A DNA stretch of 6,265 nucleotides from contig JAUXGP010000101.1 of NCBI GenBank assembly GCA_030621995.1, positions 1 to 6,265 on the forward strand, given 5' to 3'. Under the pieces are notes generated by a model. It saw only the letters and a list, made by a program, of their open reading frames with translations, had not been told where the DNA came from and did no database searches. Source of the stretch: Psychrilyobacter sp. GTDB lineage: Bacteria; Fusobacteriota; Fusobacteriia; Fusobacteriales; Fusobacteriaceae. Both the position numbers and the translations under genes were made by a program. Of this stretch, positions 1 through 6,262 are shown in pieces (the stretch's first letter is position 1; each line of letters opens with the position of its first letter).

Positions 1-183
1 ATAATCGAAGAAAAATGTATTGGTTGTACAGCTTGTGCAAGAGTATGTCCGGTTGATTGTATTGAAGGAGCAGTTAAAGAAAAGCATAAAGTTGACCAGG
101 AAAAATGTATCGGCTGCGGGCTTTGCTTCGATAAGTGTAAATTCGATGCAATTAAGATGAATGTAACTGATATAAGAAAATAA
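1..183 (+). CDS. C-terminal two-cluster [4Fe-4S] ferredoxin domain of a larger redox protein (5' truncated)
   Basis: The frame is open from the first base and ends at TAA 181-183, giving the last 60 residues of a protein whose start lies outside the window. It contains two full four-cysteine motifs: C6, C9, C12 and C16 followed by Pro (CIGCTACARVCP), and C36, C39, C42 and C46 (CIGCGLCFDKC). This is a bacterial 2x[4Fe-4S] ferredoxin fold that passes electrons between clusters. The spacer ending in VDQEKCIGCGLC resembles the C-terminal extension of NuoF/HndC/HydB-type NADH-binding flavoprotein subunits of hydrogenases and related complexes. The C-terminus of RnfB is the main alternative, and a stand-alone ferredoxin cannot be excluded. 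The gene converges with the lysine operon and shares its terminator, so it is probably functionally unrelated to it. The ferredoxin domain is certain; the parent protein is not. Confidence 0.85.
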   Translation: MIEEKCIGCTACARVCPVDCIEGAVKEKHKVDQEKCIGCGLCFDKCKFDAIKMNVTDIRK

Positions 184-213
184 CTCTTCCTTCTTATGGA
201 GATTTCATGATTA

Positions 214-248
214 TTAAGATTTATTCTAATCTATAGAATAAATTTTAA
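214..248. repeat. Imperfect AT-rich inverted repeat downstream of the ferredoxin-domain gene
   Basis: Two 14-base arms (214-227 and 235-248) are complementary except for one position, which is a G-U wobble in a plus-strand transcript (218 with 244). They flank a 7-base loop at 228-234. The stem is almost entirely A and T. No T-run follows directly, so it is not a classical terminator. It could be a 3'-end stabilising structure for the plus-strand mRNA or simply chance pairing in AT-rich DNA. The rest of 184-295 shows no open frame of note. Confidence 0.4.
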
Positions 249-295
249 ATATGAACCTTTGAGAATAAAGGGAAACCGAGGAAAGGTAAGAAAGT

Positions 296-335
296 AAAAA
301 AGGCAGAATTGGATTTCCAATTCTGCCTTTTTTTT
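296..335. terminator. Bidirectional rho-independent terminator between convergent genes
   Basis: A perfect stem is formed by 302-312 pairing with 317-327 (GGCAGAATTGG with its complement), with a four-base loop that could tighten to two bases through one more A-T pair. An eight-base T-run (328-335) follows on the plus strand. A six-base A-run (296-301) precedes the stem and becomes the U-tract for minus-strand transcripts. The structure can therefore stop transcription of the ferredoxin-domain gene from the left and of the lysine operon from the right. The stem begins 21 bases beyond the stop codon of the last operon gene. Confidence 0.93.
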
Positions 336-348
336 ATACTGATTAAAT

Positions 349-1494
349 TTAATTTTTAAAATATTCCTCCAACCTCTTGCCTGCTTCCCTTAAGACATCT
401 AAGTTTTTGGTACAAGATAGACGAATACAGCCTTCTACTCCAAAGGATTTTCCAGGTACCACTGCTACTCCTGTATCTTCCAATAATTTCATAGAAAAAT
501 CCAAAGAATTCAAACTGCTTAATTTAGAATAATCAGCTAATATATAGAATGTCCCCTCAGGTTTTACTACTTCAAACCCTATTTTTTTCAATAAATTATA
601 TAGATATAAAGATCTTTCCTCATATTTTTTTAAATTTACTTCTAAATCAATAGCTTCTTTTAAAGCCACTATTCCGCCATATTGTGAAAGGGTAGAAGGA
701 GTACTGATTGTGTATTGGCTTATCTTTAACAGATGATTTCTAAGGGTTTTGTTGGCTAATACATAACCTACTCTCCATCCCGTCATCGAATGGGACTTAG
801 AAAAACCATTTACCACTATCAAATTATCTTTCACCTCTTTTATCGAAGCTGGAGAATAGAATTTATTTCCAGAAAAAACTAATTCACTATATATTTCATC
901 TGAAATCAAATAAATATTATGTTCTACTGCAAGTTTCGAAATCTTTTCTACTTCTTCTTTAGATAATATTGTTCCACATGGATTCGATGGATAATTCAAT
1001 ATGATTGCCTTAGTTTTAGAAGTAATTGCCTTTTTTAAAATAACGGCATTCACCTTATTACCATTCATCGTGCTATCTACATAAACAATTTTAGCATCTA
1101 ATAATGTAATAAGACCGCTATATAATGGATAAGCTGGTTTTACAACTATTACTTCATCTCCTGGATTCAGTATTCCTCTTAATGCTGTTGAAATCCCTTC
1201 CGTCGAACCCACCGTCACCAGTACATTCTCTCTATCGTAGCTAGCACCATACTGATTATTATAAAACTTCGCTATTTCTTTTCTAAATTCTAAAACTCCT
1301 CCCAACGGAGCATAGCATAGCTGATTTTCAAGCATATATTTTGCCGATTTTTCCAAAATTATTTTTGAAGTTTTTAAATCCGGTTCTCCTACTGTTAGAT
1401 TTATAGAGCCCTCTATTTCCTGACTTCTTGCTAATACATATCTTATAAAATTAGGTTCTAATTCTTTCAATTTAGAATTTATTTTCATACTCAT
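349..1494 (-). other. patA: PatA-like aminotransferase module with its own possible start (second half of the dapH-patA frame)
   Basis: If translation restarts at the internal ATG at 1494 (residue 238), or at a second ATG at 1488 (residue 240), this stretch yields a complete 381- or 379-residue class I/II aminotransferase. It begins [14 protein letters not shown], as free PatA-type enzymes do. Motif order is normal: the substrate-side GEPD motif (273-276), the AYP motif with Y359, [23 protein letters not shown] with K470, and R595. The stretch [18 protein letters not shown] matches the Bacillus PatA counterpart closely, which favours N-acetyl-LL-diaminopimelate aminotransferase over a generic aspartate aminotransferase. 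Sampled lines average about 30 % G+C, lower than the rest of the operon. Whether this product exists separately from the fusion cannot be decided from sequence alone. Confidence 0.55.
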
Positions 1495-2205
1495 CCCCTT
1501 CCTTCTCAGATCTTCTACTAATTGAGTTTTCTCTACAGTCTTCTCATCTACTTTTTTTATCACTCTTGCAGGACTTCCAGCCACTACCATACCCGGTTCT
1601 ACATCCTCAGTTACTATGGCACCGGCTGCTACCACCGCTCCCTTACCTATTCTTACGCCTTCCAGTACTACTGCATTAGCTCCTACGAGTACACCGTCTT
1701 CTACTATTACAGGAGTGGCACTAGATGGCTCAATTACACCAGCAATAACCGCTCCTGCTCCGATATGACAATTTGCACCTACAATAGCTCTTCCTCCCAA
1801 CACAGCATTCATATCTATCATCGTTCCTGCTCCGATTACTGACCCGATATTTATGCTTGCCCCCATCATAATTATAGCATTATCTCCTATTGTCACCTTG
1901 TCTCTTATTATGCTTCCTGGTTCTATTCTTGCATTTATACCTTTAAGGTCTAAAGTCGGTATGGCTGAATTTCTTCTGTCATTTTCTATTTCATAATCTG
2001 TTATAGAGTTCTCATTTTCTCCGATTACTCTTCCTATTACTTCCCATTCTCCAAAAATGACTCTGGAATTTCCCTCTCCAAAAACTTTACACCCTTCAAA
2101 ATTAAGATTTTCAAAGTCTCCATTTATATATACCTTTACCGGTGTCATCTTTTTTGAATCTCTTATGTAGTTTATTATCTCTCTTGCACTATTTAAATTT
2201 TCCAT
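349..2205 (-). CDS. dapH-patA: Fused tetrahydrodipicolinate N-acetyltransferase / N-acetyl-diaminopimelate aminotransferase (DapH-PatA)
   Basis: One 618-residue frame joins two consecutive enzymes of the acetylated DAP branch, both acting in the cytoplasm. Residues 1-237 are DapH: an N-terminal alpha/beta DapH_N-like domain (about 1-85), then a left-handed beta-helix of hexapeptide repeats (about 90-205, for example [15 protein letters not shown]) and the C-terminal [10 protein letters not shown] segment. It transfers acetyl from acetyl-CoA to tetrahydrodipicolinate. Residues 238-618 are a fold-type I PLP aminotransferase very close to Bacillus PatA. They show N408 in NYPSNPCG, D436 and Y439 in DEIYS, the Schiff-base lysine K470 in [11 protein letters not shown], and carboxylate-binding R595. 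Together they would convert tetrahydrodipicolinate to N-acetyl-LL-diaminopimelate. The ATG at 2205 follows AGGAG (2211-2215) by five bases. Each half has the length of the free enzyme (about 236 and 390 residues in Bacillus), with no linker. The junction hangs on a GGGG run, and the second half is AT-rich, so two separate proteins remain possible. Confidence 0.9.
   Translation of the reverse strand: MENLNSAREIINYIRDSKKMTPVKVYINGDFENLNFEGCKVFGEGNSRVIFGEWEVIGRVIGENENSITDYEIENDRRNSAIPTLDLKGINARIEPGSIIRDKVTIGDNAIIMMGASINIGSVIGAGTMIDMNAVLGGRAIVGANCHIGAGAVIAGVIEPSSATPVIVEDGVLVGANAVVLEGVRIGKGAVVAAGAIVTEDVEPGMVVAGSPARVIKKVDEKTVEKTQLVEDLRRKGMSMKINSKLKELEPNFIRYVLARSQEIEGSINLTVGEPDLKTSKIILEKSAKYMLENQLCYAPLGGVLEFRKEIAKFYNNQYGASYDRENVLVTVGSTEGISTALRGILNPGDEVIVVKPAYPLYSGLITLLDAKIVYVDSTMNGNKVNAVILKKAITSKTKAIILNYPSNPCGTILSKEEVEKISKLAVEHNIYLISDEIYSELVFSGNKFYSPASIKEVKDNLIVVNGFSKSHSMTGWRVGYVLANKTLRNHLLKISQYTISTPSTLSQYGGIVALKEAIDLEVNLKKYEERSLYLYNLLKKIGFEVVKPEGTFYILADYSKLSSLNSLDFSMKLLEDTGVAVVPGKSFGVEGCIRLSCTKNLDVLREAGKRLEEYFKN
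1495..1505 (-). promoter_or_regulatory. Internal Shine-Dalgarno-like site and G-run at the dapH/patA junction
   Basis: Read on the minus strand, 1505-1486 is GAAGGAAGGGGATGAGTATG. AAGGA (1504-1500) lies five bases before the ATG at 1494, and AAGGGG (1500-1495) lies six bases before the ATG at 1488, so either start has a usable ribosome-binding site inside the fused frame. The ATGA at 1494-1491 contains a TGA in the +1 frame, the usual form of a four-base stop/start overlap. In the frame as given, GGGG (1498-1495) carries the reading straight through it. Confidence 0.6.
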
Positions 2206-2284
2206 TATTTCTCCTTTTTTTTATAAAGATTTATATGCTTTTTTTACTTCCCTGTTTTTTCCTGTGAATTGTCATCATCCTGTA
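2206..2284 (-). other. dapB-dapH spacer, A-rich, with the dapH ribosome-binding site
   Basis: This 79-base gap is the longest inside the operon. On the minus strand it is purine-rich and ends in an eight-A run (2222-2215, the last A being shared with the site) leading directly into AGGAG (2215-2211) five bases before the dapH ATG. I see no convincing hairpin with a U-tract and no good -35/-10 pair, so read-through from dapB is the simplest reading. A 15-codon frame starting at 2278 lacks a ribosome-binding site and is not called. Confidence 0.5.
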
Positions 2285-3022
2285 TTAAAGCCCCAGTACA
2301 TCCTTCATTGTATAGAGACCATTCTTTTTATCCTTTAAAAAGTTTATGCCTGTCAGTGCTCCTCTGACAAATACTTTTTTAGACAATGCTTCATGCTTTA
2401 TCTCTATAACTTCATCTTCTCCGGCGAAGATTACGGAATGCTCCCCTACAATACTTCCCCCTCTTACTGCATGCACTCCCACTTCGTTTCTCTCTCTTTT
2501 TGCCATCCCGTTTCTACCGTACACAGGTGATAGTTCTTCTTTATGACCCTCTGCCACTTTATCCAATAAAAATTTAGCTGTCCCACTTGGGGAGTCAAGC
2601 TTTTTATTGTGGTGCTTCTCTATTATCTCTATATCAAAATCGGTCCCAAGAGCTCCTGCCATCTTTTTGACCAACTCACCTAAAAGATTAACTCCAAGAG
2701 AAGTGTTATAGGTAAAAATTACAGGGGTTTCTGCTGCTGCTGTTTCTATCTTTTCTATCTCCTCCCCTGTAAATCCAGTTGTTGCTATCAATACCGGGAT
2801 TTGTCTTGATTTGGCAAAACTAAGTAGTTCATCTAAGTTACCGGGATGAGAAAAATCTATTATTCCCTCTATATTTTGTGAAATACTATCCAGTGTTTCG
2901 TATATATCTTCTCCTGAACCCCTTCTGTCTATCATCCCTACAAACTCAAATCTATTATCTTCTATGAGACCTTCAGCTACCAATCTTCCCATGGCACCTG
3001 CACCATATACTGCTATATTCAT
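2285..3022 (-). CDS. dapB: 4-hydroxy-tetrahydrodipicolinate reductase DapB
   Basis: This 245-residue cytoplasmic enzyme reduces the DapA product to tetrahydrodipicolinate using NAD(P)H. The N-terminal Rossmann motif is GAGAMGR (7-13). It is one residue shorter than the GAGGRMG form of Escherichia coli and resembles the short version I recall from Staphylococcus. DFSHP (56-60) and ATTG (80-83) line the cofactor site. The signature HHNKKLDSPSGTA (137-149) supplies the likely catalytic H137 and K141, equivalent to H159 and K163 of the E. coli enzyme, and the substrate-binding SGTA loop. The C-terminal ending GLYTMKDVLGL is typical. The length is near the normal 240-270. The ATG at 3022 follows AGGAG (3034-3030) by seven bases, and the gene starts 30 bases after dapA, which fits cotranscription. 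Confidence 0.97.
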   Translation of the reverse strand: MNIAVYGAGAMGRLVAEGLIEDNRFEFVGMIDRRGSGEDIYETLDSISQNIEGIIDFSHPGNLDELLSFAKSRQIPVLIATTGFTGEEIEKIETAAAETPVIFTYNTSLGVNLLGELVKKMAGALGTDFDIEIIEKHHNKKLDSPSGTAKFLLDKVAEGHKEELSPVYGRNGMAKRERNEVGVHAVRGGSIVGEHSVIFAGEDEVIEIKHEALSKKVFVRGALTGINFLKDKKNGLYTMKDVLGL

Positions 3023-3052
3023 AATCCCACTCCTAATTTTGAAATTCTCATT

Positions 3053-3940
3053 CTACTTTATCTCTATTCCCACAGCCTCCATCTCTTTGACCATCTCAGC
3101 TGCAGCACCTTGGCTCATCTCATATAGCGGAAGTCTCAGCGGCCCCACACCATAGCCGGCAAGGTTCATGGCTTTTTTTATAGGAATAGGATTAGATTCT
3201 ATAAACAATGAATTTACAAGACCGTTTATAGCTAACTGCTGCTTTCTAGACTCCTCTACCCTTCCCTCTAAATAATCCACCACTATATTATGAGTTTTTT
3301 TAGGCTCGATATTGGCAACTACAGATATTACTCCTTTTCCTCCTAAAGATAATACCGGCACTATTATATCGTCATTTCCTGAGTATATATCAAAATCTTC
3401 AGGACACCTTCTGCTTATCTCAGCTACATAGGAGATATCTCCGCTTGCCTCCTTTATTCCCACTATATTTTCCACCTTGCTCAGTTCTTCTATAACTTCA
3501 ACCGAAAGATTAACTCCCGTTCTTGAAGGCACATTATAGAGAATTATAGGAATTCTGACACTTCCAGCTATCTTCTTAAAGTGCCTGATAAATCCTTCAT
3601 TATTTCCTTTATTGTAGTATGGCGTTACAACAAGAAGTCCATCTGCTCCTGCCTCTTCTGCTCTTCTGCTTAATTCCAGTGCCTCTGCCGTGCAATTGCT
3701 TCCTGTTCCTGCTATTACAGGAATCCTTTTATTTGTATAGTCACAGCATCTTTTTATAAGCTCTATCTGTTCATCTATTCCCATTGTCGATGCTTCACCA
3801 GTTGTTCCCGCTATTATTATTGCATCTGTTTCATTCTCCACATGAAAATCTATAAGTTCATTCAGTTTGTTATAGTTTATAGTACAATCCTCGTAAAATG
3901 GTGTTACTATTGCTACTCCCGACCCGGTAAATATACTCAT
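3053..3940 (-). CDS. dapA: 4-hydroxy-tetrahydrodipicolinate synthase DapA
   Basis: A full-length 295-residue class I TIM-barrel lyase that condenses pyruvate with aspartate semialdehyde, the committed step to DAP and lysine. The active site is complete: T46 and T47 in GTTGE, Y109 in PYYNK, Y135 and R140 in YNVPSRTG, and Schiff-base K163 in GIKEASGD. All are offset by two from the E. coli T44, T45, Y107, Y133, R138 and K161. At the lysine allosteric site, the positions matching E. coli H53 and H56 are I55 and Q58, while N82, E86 and Y108 are kept, so lysine inhibition may be weak (inference). The ATG at 3940 follows AGGAGG (3951-3946) by five bases. The gene lies 46 bases after asd and 30 before dapB. 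It ends in TAG, unlike the TAA of its neighbours. Confidence 0.98.
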   Translation of the reverse strand: MSIFTGSGVAIVTPFYEDCTINYNKLNELIDFHVENETDAIIIAGTTGEASTMGIDEQIELIKRCCDYTNKRIPVIAGTGSNCTAEALELSRRAEEAGADGLLVVTPYYNKGNNEGFIRHFKKIAGSVRIPIILYNVPSRTGVNLSVEVIEELSKVENIVGIKEASGDISYVAEISRRCPEDFDIYSGNDDIIVPVLSLGGKGVISVVANIEPKKTHNIVVDYLEGRVEESRKQQLAINGLVNSLFIESNPIPIKKAMNLAGYGVGPLRLPLYEMSQGAAAEMVKEMEAVGIEIK

Positions 3941-3986
3941 ACTGTCCTCCTGATATTTTTTTAGTTTTTATTAAAATGTAAGTTCT

Positions 3987-4982
3987 TTAATTTTTATTTT
4001 CCTCAATCAGTAGCTCTGCTATCTGTACTGTGTTTGTTGCGGCACCCTTTCGAATGTTATCTGCTACTATCCAAAGATTAAGTCCGCTATTCAGACTTTC
4101 ATCTCTTCTTACTCTTCCAACAAAAACTTCATCTTTTCCTTCTGCAGATATAGGCATAGGGTACACATTGTTAGCCACATCATCCATTAAAACTACTCCC
4201 GGAGCATCTGCCAGTGCTTCCCTGACATCCTCTATTTCAAATTCCTTTTCGAGCTCTAAGTTTACAGATATAGAGTGTCCGTGTTTTACAGGAACCCTGA
4301 CACATGTTGCACTGACTGGAAGGTTGGGTTTTTCCAGGATTTTTCTTGTCTCCCCTATCATTTTTTCCTCTTCCCTTGTATTTCCATTTTCCATGAAGAT
4401 ATCTATATGCGGAAGACAGTTATAGGCTATGGGATGAGGGTAGTTTTTAGGAGCTGCTCCCACTATTCCTTCCTCTAAATCCTTTATTCCAGCTAAACCT
4501 GAGCCCGATACCGCCTGATAGGTTGAATATACCACTCTCTTTATATTCCATTTTTCATCGATTATTTTTAAAGGCACTACTGCCTGAATTGTAGAACAGT
4601 TTGGATTAGCTATTATATTATTGTGCTTCATTGCTGCTGCCGGGTTTACTTCTGGTACAACCAGGGGTACATCCTCATCCATTCTGAATGCACTGCTGTT
4701 ATCTATTACTACTACGCCATTTCTCGCCGCTATTGGTGAATACTTTTCACTGATACTTCCTCCTGCTGAAAATAATGCGTAGTCCATATCCCTGTCAAAA
4801 GAATTTTCCGTTAATTCCTCTATTATATATGTCTTCCCTCTATACTCCACTTCCTTCCCTGCTGATCTTGCGGAAGCAAAAAGGTAAAGTTCATCAATGG
4901 GAAAATTTCTTTCCTCCAGCACCTTTAAAAATGTAGTTCCCACAAGTCCAGTTGCTCCTACTATTCCTACCTTATATCCCAT
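3987..4982 (-). CDS. asd: Aspartate-semialdehyde dehydrogenase
   Basis: A 331-residue NADPH-dependent enzyme that reduces aspartyl phosphate to aspartate semialdehyde, the branch point for lysine/DAP and for threonine and methionine. The nucleotide-binding loop GATGLVG is at 9-15 and the phosphate-binding SSAFR at 96-100 (R100). The nucleophile is C129 in NPNCST, with Q156 in YQAVSGSG. The substrate-binding R229 and general-base H236 keep the seven-residue spacing seen in characterised enzymes (R270 and H277 in Haemophilus). The family length is normal. The start ATG at 4982 is preceded by GGGAGGG (4993-4987), whose GGAGG core sits five bases upstream. The gap from the lysC stop is only 16 bases, so the two are probably translated from one message. 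No cell-surface or membrane features are present. Confidence 0.98.
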   Translation of the reverse strand: MGYKVGIVGATGLVGTTFLKVLEERNFPIDELYLFASARSAGKEVEYRGKTYIIEELTENSFDRDMDYALFSAGGSISEKYSPIAARNGVVVIDNSSAFRMDEDVPLVVPEVNPAAAMKHNNIIANPNCSTIQAVVPLKIIDEKWNIKRVVYSTYQAVSGSGLAGIKDLEEGIVGAAPKNYPHPIAYNCLPHIDIFMENGNTREEEKMIGETRKILEKPNLPVSATCVRVPVKHGHSISVNLELEKEFEIEDVREALADAPGVVLMDDVANNVYPMPISAEGKDEVFVGRVRRDESLNSGLNLWIVADNIRKGAATNTVQIAELLIEENKN

Positions 4983-4998
4983 CTTTCCCTCCCATAAT

Positions 4999-6201
4999 TT
5001 ATAGATTAAATTCTTCTGCCAGAGCCTGTACAGCTCTTTCTCTGTCCTTTGGATCTATTGCATAGGAGATACTTATCTCAGATGTAGTCACCTGATAAAA
5101 GCTTATCCCTTCCCTTGCAAATACCTTAAAGACCTTTCCCGCTACTCCGGGATGACTCATCATTCCTATTCCCACAAGGGATATCTTTGTGAAGTGAATG
5201 TGCTCTTCAATTTTAACTGCTCCCAGTTCTTTTCTTATACTGTCCAGAGCCTCATTCAGGAGATTCATCTCATCATCAGGACATGAAAAGGACAGGTTCA
5301 GTCCTCCGTTTTCCACCAATGTCTGGCTTATCATATCTATATTGACACCAGCATCCCCCAAAGCTTCAAAAATTTTTGATATATTTTCTGGAGTATTTTC
5401 AAGGGACTTCAGGGTAACCAGTATTATATTATCTGTTATCCCAAGCCCTGTAATAAGCTTTTCCTCCATATCCAAGTTCTTTTCCACGATCCTTGTCCCC
5501 CTTTTATCTGAAAGTGTTCTCCCCACATAGATTGGTACACTGTATTTTTTCCCTAACTCCACTGCTCTTACTTCCATTATTCCAGCCCCCAGACTGGACA
5601 TCTCCATCATCTCTTCATAACTTATCTCATCTATCTTTTTGGCTCTCGAATAAGCTCTGGGGTCTACTCCGTATATCCCGTCTACATCTGTGTATATTTC
5701 GCATTCACAGTTAAGACTTGCAGCAAGAGCTACTGCACTGGTATCGGAACCTCCTCTTCCCAGGGTTGTTATATCTCCTGCGTCATTTATTCCCTGAAAT
5801 CCTGCCACAATGACTATCTTTCCCTCAGCCAGGTAGTTTTCCAGTTTTCCAGAATCGATACTCTTAATCTTACTCTTGGTATGTATCCCCGTAGTTTCTA
5901 TTCCTGCCTGATAACCTGTAAGGGATATTGCCTCTGCCCCAAATTCATTTAGTGCCATTGTAAGAAGAGCTATTGTTTCCTGTTCTCCCACAGAAAGAAG
6001 TCTGTCCAACTCTCTTTTATTGGGATTGGAAGTTATAGATCCGGCCTTGGCAAGAAGGGTATTTGTTGTCTTCCCCATGGCAGATACCACAATAACCAGT
6101 TCCCTTCCCTGCTTTTTCTGTTCGACTAGATTTTGCGCTATATTTTTTATCTTTTCAATTGTTCCCACCGATGTACCGCCATACTTCTGTACTACCCTCA
6201 T
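4999..6201 (-). CDS. lysC: Aspartate kinase, lysine-pathway type with C-terminal ACT domains
   Basis: This cytoplasmic enzyme phosphorylates aspartate at the head of the pathway. I choose the ATG at 6201 (400 residues) over an in-frame GTG at 6210: GAGGTG (6213-6208) is well placed six bases before 6201, whereas the GTG lies inside that site and has none of its own. The kinase domain (about 1-230) shows KYGGTSVG (6-13), SVGEQE (70-75), GRGGSDTSA (148-156) and TDVDGIYGVDPR (171-182). Two ACT modules (about 255-320 and 335-400) follow, the second containing VGIGMMSHPGVAGKVF and TTSEISIS. These normally bind an amino-acid effector, here most likely lysine (inference from operon context). The overall pattern is that of Bacillus LysC. 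M245 aligns with the start of the separately made beta subunit of that enzyme, but has only a weak ribosome-binding site here. First gene of the operon. Confidence 0.96.
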   Translation of the reverse strand: MRVVQKYGGTSVGTIEKIKNIAQNLVEQKKQGRELVIVVSAMGKTTNTLLAKAGSITSNPNKRELDRLLSVGEQETIALLTMALNEFGAEAISLTGYQAGIETTGIHTKSKIKSIDSGKLENYLAEGKIVIVAGFQGINDAGDITTLGRGGSDTSAVALAASLNCECEIYTDVDGIYGVDPRAYSRAKKIDEISYEEMMEMSSLGAGIMEVRAVELGKKYSVPIYVGRTLSDKRGTRIVEKNLDMEEKLITGLGITDNIILVTLKSLENTPENISKIFEALGDAGVNIDMISQTLVENGGLNLSFSCPDDEMNLLNEALDSIRKELGAVKIEEHIHFTKISLVGIGMMSHPGVAGKVFKVFAREGISFYQVTTSEISISYAIDPKDRERAVQALAEEFNL

Positions 6202-6207
6202 CCCTTC

Positions 6208-6213
6208 CACCTC
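6208..6213 (-). promoter_or_regulatory. lysC ribosome-binding site that decides the start codon
   Basis: GAGGTG on the minus strand lies six bases upstream of the ATG at 6201. The alternative upstream GTG (6210-6208) is part of this site, and the bases before it are AT-rich with no purine-rich element. The start at 6201 therefore gives the usual aspartokinase N-terminus, MRVVQKYGGTS. Confidence 0.8.
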
Positions 6214-6214
6214 G

Positions 6215-6249
6215 TTTAATATTAAATGCTATTTAATATAATTTAATAT
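6215..6249. repeat. Array of TTTAATAT motifs and a 9-bp palindrome upstream of lysC
   Basis: ATATTAAAT (6219-6227) and ATTTAATAT (6231-6239) form a perfect nine-base inverted repeat around GCT. ATTTAATAT recurs at 6241-6249, exactly ten bases after the previous copy, and TTTAATAT also occurs at 6215-6222. The palindrome overlaps the proposed -10 region, as an operator would. The composition is almost pure A+T, so part of the repetition could be chance. Confidence 0.45.
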
Positions 6250-6262
6250 CATTTTTTATCAG
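6235..6262 (-). promoter_or_regulatory. Candidate sigma-70-type promoter for the lysine operon
   Basis: On the minus strand CTGATA (6262-6257, four of six against TTGACA) is followed after 16 bases by TATATT (6240-6235, five of six against TATAAT). Initiation would fall near 6228, leaving a leader of about 27 bases before lysC. The match is modest and lies at the window edge in AT-rich DNA, so another promoter farther upstream is possible. A leader this short has no room for a lysine riboswitch. Confidence 0.35.

Noticed and set aside
1522..1842. Plus-strand open frame of 106 codons rich in Ser, Tyr and His
   Set aside because: It lies wholly antisense to the hexapeptide-repeat region of dapH. 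Its odd composition follows from the repetitive Gly/Ala/Val/Ile codons opposite, and it has no recognisable domain.
2231..2278. Fifteen-codon leader peptide between dapB and dapH
   Set aside because: It has no adequate ribosome-binding site, no run of regulatory codons such as Lys repeats tied to an attenuator, and no alternative hairpins downstream.
4030..4425. Plus-strand open frame of 131 codons opposite asd
   Set aside because: It is antisense to a complete asd gene with all catalytic residues. The translation is Ser/Phe-rich low-complexity sequence without any family motif.
6202..6210. GTG at 6210 as the lysC start (403 residues)
   Set aside because: The codon is part of the GAGGTG ribosome-binding site for the ATG at 6201 and has no such site upstream. 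Known aspartokinases begin close to VQKYGGTS.
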